Assembly (NCBI GenBank): GCA_024803745.1
Contig: JANJXV010000191.1
Coordinates: 1,240,001 to 1,304,000, forward strand
Source: Megascapheus bottae
Lineage: Eukaryota > Chordata > Mammalia > Rodentia > Geomyidae
Reading direction: 5' to 3'
Length of the DNA stretch: 64,000 nucleotides
A model generated the notes under the pieces. It was not told where the DNA came from. It saw nothing but the letters and a program-made list of their open reading frames with translations, and ran no database searches. Of the stretch, positions 1 through 9,857 are shown piece by piece. The position numbers and the translations under genes were made by a program. Positions within the stretch are counted from its first letter, which is position 1; the number at the start of each line of letters is the position of its first letter.

Positions 1-142
1 ATGAAGTAGTTTGTGCAGTTGTATCATGCTTAGCTCCCCTGTGAACACCCCAGTGAACCAAACAGGCTCAGAGAGGAGCCAAGTATTCCAAGGCTTGGCC
101 AGGAGTGGTGAGCAAACATGGGTTTGGAGGGGGAACACTCAC

Positions 143-459
143 TTTTTCAAGAGAATTTCCAGCAACTACTACATTGTCCTCCACTATTTGAAATTGTGCA
201 GGAAGTTTCCCACATAAAAGAGATCACCTTTCTGGTAGGCAGGGATCAGCTTTGTCAGCAGCATCTCCAACAGGCCTTCCTCCAGGATCCATAGGTTACA
301 AGGCTCATTCAGAGTCTGAGCTGACTTACCATCACACTGTATTGGCAAAACAGTGGATATTTCAAACGTAGGAATGGGACCACACTTCAGACTGAGGAAT
401 TGGTATAGAGTAGATTGGAAATGACACACTCTAATCTCAGTATAGTCACTTGAAAGCAC
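143..459 (-). pseudogene. RalGDS-like gene remnant: REM (Ras-GEF N-terminal) exon with stops
   Basis: Read on the minus strand, the frame ending in LLEMLLTKLIPAYQKGDLFY aligns without gaps over about 55 residues to the Ras exchanger motif (REM) of RalGDS-family proteins. The pattern is C-x9-GxLExL, then P-A-[FY]-Q-x2-D-L-x-Y-V-x2-FL, then the T-x4-LxxL helix. In an intact protein this domain supports the RasGEF core that loads Ral with GTP. Three in-frame TAG codons break the frame: one at 184-186 and two adjacent at 166-171, where the family has Gln-Gln, as expected from CAA/CAG to TAG decay. The segment ends at a GTGAGT splice donor (137-142). Upstream residues DGKSAQTLNEPC also resemble the family. 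The alignment rests on remembered family features, not a search. Confidence 0.7.
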
Positions 460-520
460 ACAAGAAGGTTGTAGTTTGTGGGCAGGATGATGGGTTCAAA
501 TAGGTTTCCTCTCAATATAC

Positions 521-699
521 CTCATCTGAGTTTCCCTGGAGTTTCCTGGCTTTCTTCCTAGAGAAATGCCTGATATACTGGAATTTTGTCTTGGCCCTGA
601 TCCAGCATCTACTTCTTCAAGTGAGACATCCATATCTCTCATGCCTGAGATCCGAGCCTCCTGACCTTTGGCAACAGCACAGCAACATCTTTCTTCCTC
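521..699 (-). other. Exon-like open frame, diverged copy
   Basis: A frame beginning AQEEERCCCAVAKGQEARIS lies between an acceptor-like 'ggcctgtggctcag' and a donor-like 'cagatgag|gtatat'. The corresponding 178-bp segment in the array copies has the same length within a base and the same apparent splice signals, with no internal frame shifts. It sits just upstream (in minus-strand order) of the RalGDS-like REM exon and could be an exon of that gene. I do not recognise the peptide, and no product is assigned. Confidence 0.3.
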
Positions 700-1504
700 C
701 TGAGCCACAGGCCAAGGGAGCTGACTTGAGCTGGTAGTCACATACAGTGGCTTGGTTACCAGGGTTCCATATTCTGTTCCATTGTGAGGGAGGTAGGGTC
801 ACCTTTCAAGGCCCAATGACCAAAGCTCCTTGCTCACAGAAGACCTCCCCAAAGACATACTGGAGGCTGAATCTCCCTTCCCACCTCACATATGGATGTA
901 GTAAACAGCACACCTTTTTGTTCAAATCCCAAGTCATTAACTAGGCGTAAGTGCTAGCCTGGTCTCAGGCTCAAGGAGCCTTTCTTAGGTAAGATCCAAA
1001 CTTAACTGTCACTATTCCCCTTACCCTTCACAAGACATTTTGCTTCACAGTGCCTTCTCAGCTTGAATTTTGCCTCTTGCACATTTTTTTTGCTAATCCT
1101 GGGACTTGACCTCAGAGCCTGACCATTGTTCTTAGGCTTTCTTTAGGCTATAGCTGTCCCACCAAGCCACAGCACCACTTCCAGAGTTTTCTATGTATAT
1201 GGTACTGCAGAATCAAACCGGACTCTTTTTGTGTGGTAGCCAAGCACTCTACAAATAGATGAAAGACCCAGGCCATCTTGCACATATTTTTCACTTCAAT
1301 CTACTACGACGTTGTTAGGTTTCTGTATCCTAATCTATTTTTCTTCCTGATGAATATCTGTGCTGTCATCTGTAAAAAATGCAAGTGGGAAAATCACAGA
1401 AGCATTGGTGACATAAAAAAAGTCTTACAGACATAGATAAGTGTTCATTCTTTGTAGGAGAAAGGATATTTTGATATGATGATGATGACTATTTATAAAT
1501 ACTT

Positions 1505-1700
1505 AATCGGGGTTTAGACTGTGGCCCAGTGGTAGAGTGCTTGCCTAGCATCCATGAAGATCTAGGTTTGAGTCCTTAATATCACACAGATATAAAAATC
1601 CATATGGCAATGTGGCTCAAGTGGCAGAGGGCTAGACTTGGGAAAAGCCAAGAGCAGTGCTCAGGCCTTGAGTTCAAGCCCCAGAAAAAAGAAAAGAAAA
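1505..1700 (+). repeat. IDL-Geo type dimeric SINE
   Basis: The left half is ID-like ('gtggtagagtgcttgcctag') and the right half contains 'gtggctcaagtggcagag', followed by an A-rich GAAAA tail. This arrangement is the main reason for suggesting a geomyoid rodent. The same SINE occupies the equivalent place in each inter-L1 block, inverted there. Confidence 0.8.
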
Positions 1701-1884
1701 GAAAAGAAAAGAAATGTGCTTTTTACAAGTTATTCACTCACAGCATTTGCCTCTGAATTCTTCGCTTCTGCATCTTGTGACTTATCCCTTTCCCTCAATG
1801 TAGACAAGAAAAACAGATTTTATTACTTGCTATCCTGTTGTCCAATCTTTGGATATTAATTCAAAATACAATATTGCCTGAGAT

Positions 1885-1945
1885 ATTGTGTGTGTGCATG
1901 TGTGTGTGTATCTGCCAATGTGTGCATGCACACATGTGTACAGGG
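1885..1945. repeat. TG-rich simple repeat
   Basis: Imperfect (TG)n with interspersed CA and GCA. Low-complexity tract. Confidence 0.75.
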
Positions 1946-2745
1946 TTTAGGGCTTACTCATAGGGCCTGTGTGATAACCCTCAGCATCTTTTCCTCAAAG
2001 GTATTGGTCTTTCACTTGTAGCTTATTATAGCTAATTGGAGTTGAGAGATTCACTCAATTTCTTGCCCTGTGCAATGGAACCCAGTGCTGGGTTCTCATA
2101 TTGTTAATTGTAGCTATAGAGAAGCCTGAGGTCTGGGGATCCTCGTTAGAATCCAGCCCCTGAAAGAAAGTCACTGATAGAAATCTTTATCTTCAGTTAA
2201 GCACGAATAAATAAGGCAAAAGTGGAACTGTGGCTCAGTTCCTCTTGTAGCAGCCATGAGAAAATTAGTAATTGGCAGCACCTGGTCCCTGAGAGAAATC
2301 CTTAGCACTGGTTCAAAAAAAGAAAGAAAATAATGAAAAAAATTAAAACTTGCTGAGGAATCCATAAGGATAAACGTGCCTGTGAATAATCTTGTCATTT
2401 CCGATTCCCTCAAGAGCTTATGTCTCTCTATATTTTTTTCAAGTTTTTTTAAAGATATTTACATATTTTCTATCTTTCTTAAACAGAGATAGCCATCCAC
2501 AAAACACAAACACAAACTCTCACACAGTATACCACCCACCCATAAGTGTCTGGCTATGTATATATGTATAGTCATATGTATTGATCTGTCTCTCTATACT
2601 AATATATTAATGCATAAACATATGTATTTAGACAAACAGGAAACATACATAGATAGGTCTCAGGCATTTCCAGATTTTGTGCAAGTCTTCTGAGTACAAC
2701 TTACCATTGTATTGTTTGTCAAGATAGAGTCCCTCTAACTTTTGG
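1946..2745. other. Non-coding intergenic stretch
   Basis: AT-rich sequence with fragments of old SINEs (for example near 2215-2320). The open frames are short and show no recognisable domain. No gene is supported. Confidence 0.5.
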
Positions 2746-2749
2746 CCAG

Positions 2750-2965
2750 ATTCTTGTCCTTTGATACTTTTTTCTGCCAGTCCTGGGTTTTGAACACTAG
2801 GCCTGGATGCTGTCACTGAGCTTGAGCTTCTTGCATTCAGTAGTTTATTGCAGATAAGAGTCTCATGGAGTTTCTGTCCTGGGCTGGCTTTGAATTGTGA
2901 TCCTCAGATCTCAAACTCCTGAGTAGCTAGGATGACAGTCTTGAGCTACCAGCACCTGGTTCCTT
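2750..2965 (-). repeat. Composite SINE (Geo half plus B1/Alu-like half)
   Basis: Reading rightward, 'cagtcctgggttttgaac' is followed by 'agataagagtctcatgga', then 'ctcctgagtagctaggat'. The last motif is typical of a 7SL-derived SINE. The same composite recurs at many places in the window. Confidence 0.7.
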
Positions 2966-3204
2966 TGCCTCTTTTACCCTTTTTTTGGCCCCACCACAGC
3001 CATGGTATATACCTTCCTATGTTCTCTCCACCTGCCCCCAGACAGGGGTCTGACAGATGCTTTCCACCCACTTATTCATGTTCTCCTCTGTATTGGCTGA
3101 CAGCTAAGACATGCACTCACTTGTCTGGATGCCAAACACAAAGCCATGTGATTGTTTCTCAGTCTGGAACATCCTATCAGATTTATAGCACCACAGAGGG
3201 TCAG

Positions 3205-3325
3205 GTTGATGCTCCTCCAGGGCTTCTTAAATTAAGAATCCACAACACGTTTGTCATCACTTGTCTAGCTAATTCATGGACTAAAGCAGCATTCCCTACA
3301 AACTTAGATCCCAATACCATGAGGA
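3205..3325 (-). pseudogene. Possible RalGDS-like RasGEF C-terminal exon relic
   Basis: A minus-strand frame containing VLGSKFVGNAALVHELARQV stays open until a TGA near 3208. It weakly resembles the LGxFLTxLxMLDTA...LINF region near the end of RasGEF domains. It lies in the right order after the better-supported RasGEF exon at 4149-4301. The similarity is low and could be chance. Confidence 0.2.
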
Positions 3326-3589
3326 CACTCAAGGGTGCATAAGGAGTGTGACCTGCAGGTGGATGTGAGCCTGTCTAAGTTGGAGGGGATTTCTCCACCA
3401 CAGGAAATGGAATACAAATTTAGAATCTGCTTTCATGAGGTGACAATCTCTGGCAGATGTTCTTATCAAATGTGGCACTGCCTACTTCCAGCTTAAAACA
3501 TGGGTTGATGACCCAGCATAACAGTGAATGTATTCACCCCTGCCCAACACATAGGCTGCGACCCTGAACTTTCAGGTAGCATTTGGCTT

Positions 3590-3800
3590 TGAAGGTCATG
3601 AGATCTTAGTCTACAAATGATGAGCCCCCTCCCGTGAGGCAGAGCAAACGGAGCCAAATTGCAACCCAGTTAAGCACCAGATCAAGCTTCCCTTCTTCAG
3701 TAGGGTATGGTTTGAAAACTGTGCATAGCTTCTGTTTGAAGCCAGTCCAGAAAGGAAAGTCCATGAAACTCTCATTTCCAGTTAACTGCCAAGAAAAAGC
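3590..3800 (+). other. Unassigned stretch between exon relics
   Basis: Contains a possible fragment of the Geo-type SINE ('ccatgaaactctcatttcc'). Open frames exist on both strands but no domain is recognised. Confidence 0.3.
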
Positions 3801-3877
3801 CAAAGATAGAGATGAAGCTCAAGAGAGCTAGAGAGCCATCTGAAAAGAATGGTTATACCCTGCAACATCCTCATTAC

Positions 3878-4025
3878 CTGATCTTGAAAACATCTCTGCG
3901 TGCATCCCAGCATGCAGCCAGCATCTGGGGGTGACAGTGACCCCTGCGCCCATTGGCAATCTTCACTGTCTCTGACATCTGTAATGTGAACCTCATTCTG
4001 TTGGGTTTGTGAAGCGGTGTCAACC
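3878..4025 (-). other. Exon-like segment, same strand as RalGDS-like remnant
   Basis: On the minus strand a strong acceptor ('ggtccttctgcag|GGTTGAC') and a donor ('AAGATCAG|GTAATG') bracket 148 bp. Two of the three frames are open. From the phase-0 end of the exon at 4149-4301, the direct junction would hit TGA. An in-frame join would need an internal acceptor, for example 'cacattacag|ATGTCA'. I do not recognise the peptide in any frame. The position fits the RalGDS-like locus, but the exon is unproven. Confidence 0.3.
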
Positions 4026-4148
4026 CTGCAGAAGGACCCAACTGTGCCCTAACTCCCACTGTCCCCTGGGGCCCCTAGCATTCCCCCATCTGCACCCCTC
4101 CTGTGGCTTCTGATCCTAGGGAGCCCTCCTGCCCTGTCCAACACTCAC

Positions 4149-4301
4149 ATGAAGTGCATATTTCTTCTCCTGGGGCAACTTCTCCACAGAGAGTACATGA
4201 CATGCCCACTCTCCAGGCACGGGGAGATCCTGCCCAAGTAGCAAATCAGTGATAATGACATAAAGTGATGAATAGAATTTTAGATCCTGATGGTAGACAG
4301 T
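4149..4301 (-). pseudogene. RalGDS-like gene: RasGEF-domain exon
   Basis: A 153-bp, 51-codon stretch is open in only one phase. It is flanked by a good acceptor ('ggattttgcag|ACTGTC') and donor ('CTTCAT|GTGAGT'). The peptide contains LKFYSSLYVIITDLL. This closely resembles the LK-N-FSSLYAI-x2-AL core helix of RasGEF (CDC25-homology) domains in RalGDS and related exchange factors, and a downstream Trp and KL...YAL follow the same spacing. This exon itself has no stop. It is called a pseudogene because the neighbouring exons are degenerate and the REM exon at 143-459, which should lie 5', instead lies 3' on the minus strand and carries stops. Confidence 0.5.
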
Positions 4302-4458
4302 CTGCAAAATCCAAGGGAAAATGGAATTGGAGGGGACCAGGGATCAGGATGTGGGTATGGAGCTTCCCTGCCAAGGGAGTAGGGGAAGTCACAGGCTGGG
4401 GGATGCACAGGATGATCCATGGGCCCTGTGCAGCTACTGGGTCACCCCCTTCTTCATC

Positions 4459-4535
4459 TCAGCCTTTGGCTTTGAGCTCTGTGATCGTCAAGATGTGCAC
4501 AGTCTGTACTCTGGCTGGCAGAAGAAAGGACCCTG
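4459..4535 (-). pseudogene. Possible upstream RasGEF exon relic
   Basis: After an acceptor-like 'gtcttcccag', a minus-strand frame reads SFLLPARVQTVHILTITELK and then stops. It could correspond to the ATV-QFN...V..T.L segment that precedes the RasGEF core exon. The plus strand over the same bases is also open, so this assignment is weak. Confidence 0.2.
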
Positions 4536-4737
4536 GGAAGACAATTGTAGACCCTTTGTGAGTGTAGGAAGGGTTAGGCTGGACACCCAGTCCAAGAGGA
4601 GCTAAAACTGGAGTCGAGGGGTGTGCAAGGAGTGGGTGTGAGGGTTGTGGGCAGTCACAGTCACGGCAGAGGTGGCTCTGTCTGTGGGGTGAGTGCCTCC
4701 CTGCAGGCACAGCACTGGACATATCAGAGATCCACAT

Positions 4738-4862
4738 GAAAAGGAAAAGCTGGAAATGGCACTATGGTTCAAATGGTAGAGCATCAACCTTGAGCAAAAG
4801 AGCTCAGGGACAGTACCCAGGACCTGAGTTCAAGCCTCATGACTGTAAAAGAAAAAGAACCA
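4738..4862 (+). repeat. Geo-half SINE
   Basis: 'atggttcaaatggtagagca' through 'gagttcaagcctcatgac' is the right monomer of the dimeric SINE, ending in an A-rich tail. Confidence 0.65.
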
Positions 4863-6090
4863 GGACTATGAGAGGGAACCTGGTACTCTCTTGGTCTAAT
4901 CAGACACAAGAAGAGGCCGGGATAGGCTGTGGAAAAACACAGAGAACATCTTCCCCCAGCTCATCCTGTCCTGCATGCAGGGACAGCCATGTAACTAGGG
5001 CTACGGTGAGATCATCTTCACCCCTGTGCTGCCATCTGAATTGTAGGCCTCTGTCCTGCATGGGGTGTCCTGATGGCTGAGCAGGTGCCCTAACCCTAGA
5101 TGGAGAGCAGCCACTGACTGTGGTATCTAAGGAGAGATCTGTTCCATAGCTATCAGGCCACCCAGCATGGGAGCCATAACCACCCCTCACCCAGGTAGAG
5201 GCCAATGGTTCTCCAGGTGCTACTAACATTGCCCCACCCCTAGCTCTGGGTACACGTGACATTCCCTCCACAAGGAGCAGGACTAAGTGAAGGATCAGGA
5301 AGCTGCCTATGGGCTTCAGATGATGGCCAGGCTGGCACTACAGATGGCCTCAATCTGTCAGCACCTTCCCCTGCCTCCATCCTTCCTCCATCATGCCTCT
5401 CTACCTCCCACCCATTAACCTTGGAAACCAATGAACTGGGCTCTCATCATTCCTCTCATCTCTTCACCCACCTTGCCATGCGTCCATCCCTCTGTCACTT
5501 CCACCCCACACACATCCCACCACCATCCACCCTCTAGCTTATGAGGATCCCAGAGGAAGCTCTTGGTGAAGGGCTTGTGACCACAAAACAGTTACTATCA
5601 CCCGCTCCAGCCTGATCCACCACAGAATAAGAACAGCCAAGCAGGCACACACTGCAGCAGAGTTGCTCTGCTGCCACTCTGATTTCTTCATGGCCAGGAC
5701 CTGGCTCTCCTCAGCCTCTCAGCTCAGTAACCAGAACATTGTGCTTTCACAGAGCCATGGCTTCCAGTCTCCATGGACACAATGACATCAAGGTGATGCC
5801 AACTTCCCCATCTCTATATACTTCTAACTATGGGATGGGAGCTGAGGTTCTCTTCTGTCACTCCATCCGCTAAGAGGCTCATGCAGATTTCTATCCTTTG
5901 CTCATCATGGTGACTCTTTGGTTAACAAGTCACTGCTGGGCGTCCAGTTCACCACATATAGAACCCATACTCCAACACTTTTCTTAGAAGGACTGATGAC
6001 TTTTAAATATTCTCTAGTTTTAAATTTCTACTTCCTTCTCTTTTTCTTTTATATATTTCCCTTCCTCACATACTACTCTTTTTTTACCTT
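4863..6090. other. Non-coding stretch, somewhat GC-richer
   Basis: CT/CA-rich sequence with several overlapping open frames on both strands and no recognisable domain. Part of it may be intron of the RalGDS-like locus. No gene is supported. Confidence 0.4.
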
Positions 6091-6094
6091 CCTT

Positions 6095-6325
6095 CTTTCA
6101 TTCCTGGCCTTGAACTCAAAACCTGGACCTTTTTCTTAGCTGTTCTTTGCTCAAGGTAGCACTCTAGCTCTTGAGCCACAGCTCTACTTCAAACTTTGTT
6201 CTTGCTCTAAACTGGGAGTATGAGTCTCATGCATTTTTCCCTTTGCTGGGTTGGTTTTAAACCACAATACTAAGATCAGGATCCTGAATATGCCTCGGAT
6301 TACAGGTATTATCTAATCAAAACAA
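6095..6325 (-). repeat. Old composite SINE
   Basis: Diverged version of the Geo plus B1-like composite: 'ggccttgaactcaaaacctg', 'ctagctcttgagccacagct', then 'ctcggattacaggtat'. Confidence 0.6.
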
Positions 6326-6329
6326 ATTC

Positions 6330-7250
6330 CTGATTTCTTTTTTAGACATAACTAGTTCTTTCAGGTGAGCCACCAGCCACTCATGCAAGAGCATTGCAAG
6401 ATCCCAGCATTCATCTTGTCTCCAGTCTTATTCCATCCATCTCACAATGGTCATCTAAAGCACCCTGCTGCATGCCTGAAGTCGCAAGGAACGTTCTCAA
6501 CGCCATGAGAAGCCCCCTTAAGCTCTGCCTCAGACATGCCCAGCCCCCATCCCACTTCCACATGAGCATTTGTTTAGGAGAAATTTCCTGAGTACATCAT
6601 CATCTTTTCCTCACCATTCAAATTTCATCTTTGGAGTCATTTCTCCCAGACAAAGAGGAACATGATCCATGGTTTGATAGCAGCTCCAGGTTCATAGTCC
6701 CAGCCACCAACACCCCCCCATTACCCAGCCAGACACCTGAATTCAAGGACAATGTTTTCACTACCCCTGACTCTTATCAAATGTTTTAACTTATACAGTG
6801 CATTAAAATAATTTTACTAAATGGAATAAACACATGGCATCAAGCTTCAGAATCTTTGCACCTGAACTTTTAGTGAATAACAGACACACCAGCATTTCTG
6901 TAGCCAACAGAAATCTTAGCTTTGAGATTTCAGCATTCCTGGTATCCAAGTTTGGATGTGCTAACACTGCCCTTAATGGGGCACTTCAATCACACAATCC
7001 CACAACAATCAATGTCATTTGACATTCACTGGTAGGTGGTGCTAGGAAAAAGACTGATGTGCCAACTCCATGCTGGCTTGACCTATGCCATCTTCAAACC
7101 TGGAGCAAGTGGGGCTCCTCTCTCCATGACACCTTTTGTCTACTACCCCAGGCGGACCTTTACCTTGAGTCAAAATTATGAAGACTATCTCTACCAGCAA
7201 AGATTCCAGTGAGATGTGCCTACATGGATAAAGCTAAAATCTCACTAAAG
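6330..7250. other. Non-coding intergenic stretch
   Basis: Nothing recognised on either strand. Short open frames only. Confidence 0.4.
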
Positions 7251-7257
7251 TGAGGTT

Positions 7258-7475
7258 GTTGGCAGTGCTGGAGCCTGAACTCAGGGCCTGGGCACTAAGC
7301 ATTTGTACTCAAGACCAGCCCTTTACCACTTGAGCCCAAATTCCATTCCCAGCTGTTTTTATTTTTGGTAGTAAGAATCTATCAGACTTTCCTGTTCTAG
7401 GTGACTTGGAACTTCCATACTCAGATCTCAGCCTCCTGACCAGCCTGGATTAAAAGTGTGGATCAGCCATGCGCC
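7258..7475 (-). repeat. Composite SINE
   Basis: 'cctgaactcagggcctgggc', 'ccctttaccacttgagccca' and 'cagatctcagcctcctgacc' mark another Geo plus B1-like composite. Confidence 0.65.
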
Positions 7476-7856
7476 ACACCTGAGGACTTCTGCCAGCATA
7501 TTTTTTCCCTAAAATTGGAAGAGGAAGATGAGGGAGGGTTGGGCTCATCCTTCCCTGCATATGAAGGAGAGCATCCGCGAGTGAACTTCATTCCCTGTTG
7601 TAGGCTGCTGGAGGAAAAGGAAGCAAATATGCACAGGCTGGCAGCAGATGCCACAGAACAACTTGTGACCAAGACTCCCAGAGAAGACCTCAGAATCGAT
7701 GACAGAGTTGGATCTACCCAGTAACAGAGGCAGTGGTGACACCTGAAACTGCGCGTTTGAGCCTTTGCTGCTAGTAAACAGGGCCACCTATGTCTCAATG
7801 AGAAAGGTGAGATTTTGGTGGAGAAGGTGAGATTAAACATTATGTATCATGCCAGA
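7476..7856. other. Unassigned stretch with an 88-codon plus-strand frame
   Basis: Open frames on both strands cover about 7463-7840. The plus frame is acidic near its start (LKLEEEDEGG). No splice pattern or family is recognised, so coding status is unknown. Confidence 0.25.
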
Positions 7857-8346
7857 AGACAGACTATAAGGGGTCTTTTATTATTCCAAGTGAAATTTTG
7901 GATTTCCTCTTCTGTTTCTTTAAAGAATGACATTGGGATATTGATGAATATTGCACTGAATTTGTAGATAGTCCTTATCAAGATTGCCATTTTTACAATA
8001 TTACTTCTTCCAAACCAGGAGCATAGGTTTTTGCATTTCCTCAGTTCTGCGTTAATTTCCTTCTCCAGGGTATATAGTTCCATCAAAAAGGTGCTTTACA
8101 TTCTAAGTTAATTCCTAGGTATTTTATTTTCTTTGATAGCAAAATGAGTTGCTATCCTGATTCTTGCCTCATTCCTCTCATTTGTTGGCATATAGGAAGG
8201 CAGTTGACATTGAGGGTTAATTTTATACCCTGCTACCTTACCAAAGTTTTATATCAGCTCAAGCAGCTTCGGAGTAGAGTCTATAGGGTTCTTTAAATAC
8301 AGAATCATGTCATCTGTAAGGAGAGAAAGTTTCAGTTCCTCTTTCC
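7857..8346 (-). mobile_element. L1 ORF2 fragment, inverted part
   Basis: Matches the minus-strand L1 ORF2 segment from the RT palm ('aaatacagaatcatgtcatc', the FADD-proximal region) to the [13 protein letters not shown] region. It has frame breaks and no coding potential. It meets an oppositely oriented L1 piece at about 8346-8356. Confidence 0.85.
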
Positions 8347-8355
8347 ATTTTCCTC

Positions 8356-8752
8356 CTCACTCCAGTTAGAATGGACAAGACCCAGAAATCTAATAACGTA
8401 TGCTGGAGGGGATGTGGCCAGGAGGGATCACTACTACACTGCTGGTGGGATTGCAAACTCGTTCAACCACTATGGAAAGCACTATGGCAGTATCCCAAAA
8501 AGACTAAACATAGAGCTCCCCTCTGATCCAGCAATTTCACTACTTGCCAATCGTCCAGATAGGACACACTAAATTCACTAGAACAATAACATTTATCACA
8601 GCACTATTTACTATAACAAAGGTATGGAATCAACCCAGATGCCCGTCAGTTGATGAGTAGATCAAATATGGTATTTTTACACAATGGAATTCTGTGCTTC
8701 TGTCAGAAAGAATGACATAGACGAATTTGTAAGGAAATAGAAAGACTGTAAA
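8356..8752 (+). mobile_element. L1 ORF2 C-terminal fragment, opposite orientation
   Basis: Plus-strand match to the end of ORF2: the cysteine-rich [16 protein letters not shown] region, then the segment encoding [14 protein letters not shown] residues. It stops near 'ggaaatagaaagactgtaaa' without a 3' UTR or poly-A. The head-to-head arrangement with the preceding piece resembles L1 5'-inversion. Confidence 0.85.
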
Positions 8753-8759
8753 GTTTAGA

Positions 8760-8865
8760 AATTAGTTTCTGTCTCCTTCTCTCTCTCCTTCTCTATCTCT
8801 GTAAAATTTAGAAGTTCCTGTTTCTCTCTCTTTTCTCTCTTTCTGACTCTCTTTCTGTCTCTCTT

Positions 8866-8942
<77 letters not shown>
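8760..8942. repeat. CT-rich microsatellite
   Basis: Imperfect CT/CTTT sequence leading into a pure (CT)n run from about 8871 to 8940. It creates an artefactual Arg-Glu repeat frame on the minus strand. Confidence 0.95.
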
Positions 8943-8944
<2 letters not shown>

Positions 8945-8945
<1 letters not shown>

Positions 8946-9118
8946 CAATCCTTAGGCTTGAACTCAGGGCCTGAGCTACTTTTGCTCAAGGTTAGCACTC
9001 TACCATTTGAACAACAGTGCTGCTTCTGGCTTGCTCTTTTCACGTAGTATTGAGGAATCTAACCCAGGCCTTCATCCTTGATAGGTTAGCACTCTACCAC
9101 TAAGCCACACAGTCAGCT
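8945..9118 (-). repeat. IDL-Geo type SINE
   Basis: 'gaactcagggcctgagctac' through 'gttagcactctaccactaag' is the reverse complement of the dimeric SINE. Confidence 0.75.
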
Positions 9119-9379
9119 TTTAGAGGTTTCTGACAAAGGTTTTCCTACATGCTATTATTTCTTCTGTGAGTGCTCTTAATGCTTGCTGAAGGTTGACTTT
9201 GTTTAGAAGACTTACCCTAATGCTCCCATATACAGATTCTATATATAGCTAAATGTTTTTCATTACTCAGAATTTCCATATTGTGTATTTTGTGAAATGT
9301 ACTGAAGACTGACTTCTGATTAAAAGTCATTGCACATTTGTTCTATTCATTAGTTTTCTTTTCTTCTATGGGAATCAGG

Positions 9380-9857
9380 TTTGTGATGAACACAGAAGTA
9401 TGCCTTCCAGGTCAAACACTTTCCACATTTGTAATATTCATAAGGTTTTTCTCTGCTATGTGCATTTTATACTTAGTCATGCGTTCATGATGGATTTTTC
9501 ATATTCTTATATTCATACGATTTTTATCCTGTGTCTGTGTGGTATCATGCAAACTCAACTATGAGTTCTTCAAAAAAATTTCCCTTTCATTTTATTCATA
9601 GGATTCTATCCTGTGGGTGTTTAGTGATAAATCTTGACTTGTGCCTTCTGGGGAAAAGACTGAACATTTGCTACATTCATTAAGGGTTTTATCTTGTGTT
9701 GGTTCTGTGACACAAGCTGAGTTTTCTTCCACAGACTAAAAAGTCTTTCCTATTTATTACATTGCTAAGGCTTCTCATATGTGTGAACTCTCTTACGCTT
9801 CCTGAAGGGTGAATACTGCACGAAAGACTTTCAACTTTGGTTATATTCCTAGGGTTT
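9380..9857 (-). pseudogene. Degenerate 3' zinc fingers, copy 1
   Basis: Beyond the stop that ends the readable finger array, the minus strand still shows finger-like spacing (HTYEKP, CNK, KSF-like remnants). Stops and frame changes are scattered through it. The stop lies in IHT-Y-stop, where a finger linker TGEKP would be expected. The same pattern occurs at 24960-25433, so the decay came before the duplication. Confidence 0.7.

Larger units (their letters stand above)
462..1822 (-). repeat. Inverted, diverged copy of the inter-L1 block
   Basis: The reverse complement matches, in order, the non-L1 block found between L1 copies at 17388-18755, 34664-36041, 42087-43455, 49513-50881 and 56937-58303. 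Matching parts include the exon-like frame, an IDL-Geo SINE (about 1085-1290), a short (ATG/TCA)n tract near 1478 and a second SINE (about 1505-1700). By eye it is much more diverged than the array copies are from one another. Similarity stops close to the points where the L1 begins in the array. No L1 is present at either edge here, so this looks like an older state or an independent copy of the block. Confidence 0.8.

Noticed and set aside
4440..4605. Plus-strand exon-like frame YWVTPFFISAFGFELCD
   Set aside because: It has plausible splice ends, but the neighbouring RasGEF-like exon is on the opposite strand and the minus strand here may hold a related exon. No family was recognised for the plus-strand reading.
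8762..9043. Minus-strand Arg-Glu repeat protein
   Set aside because: Produced by the CT microsatellite plus a SINE.
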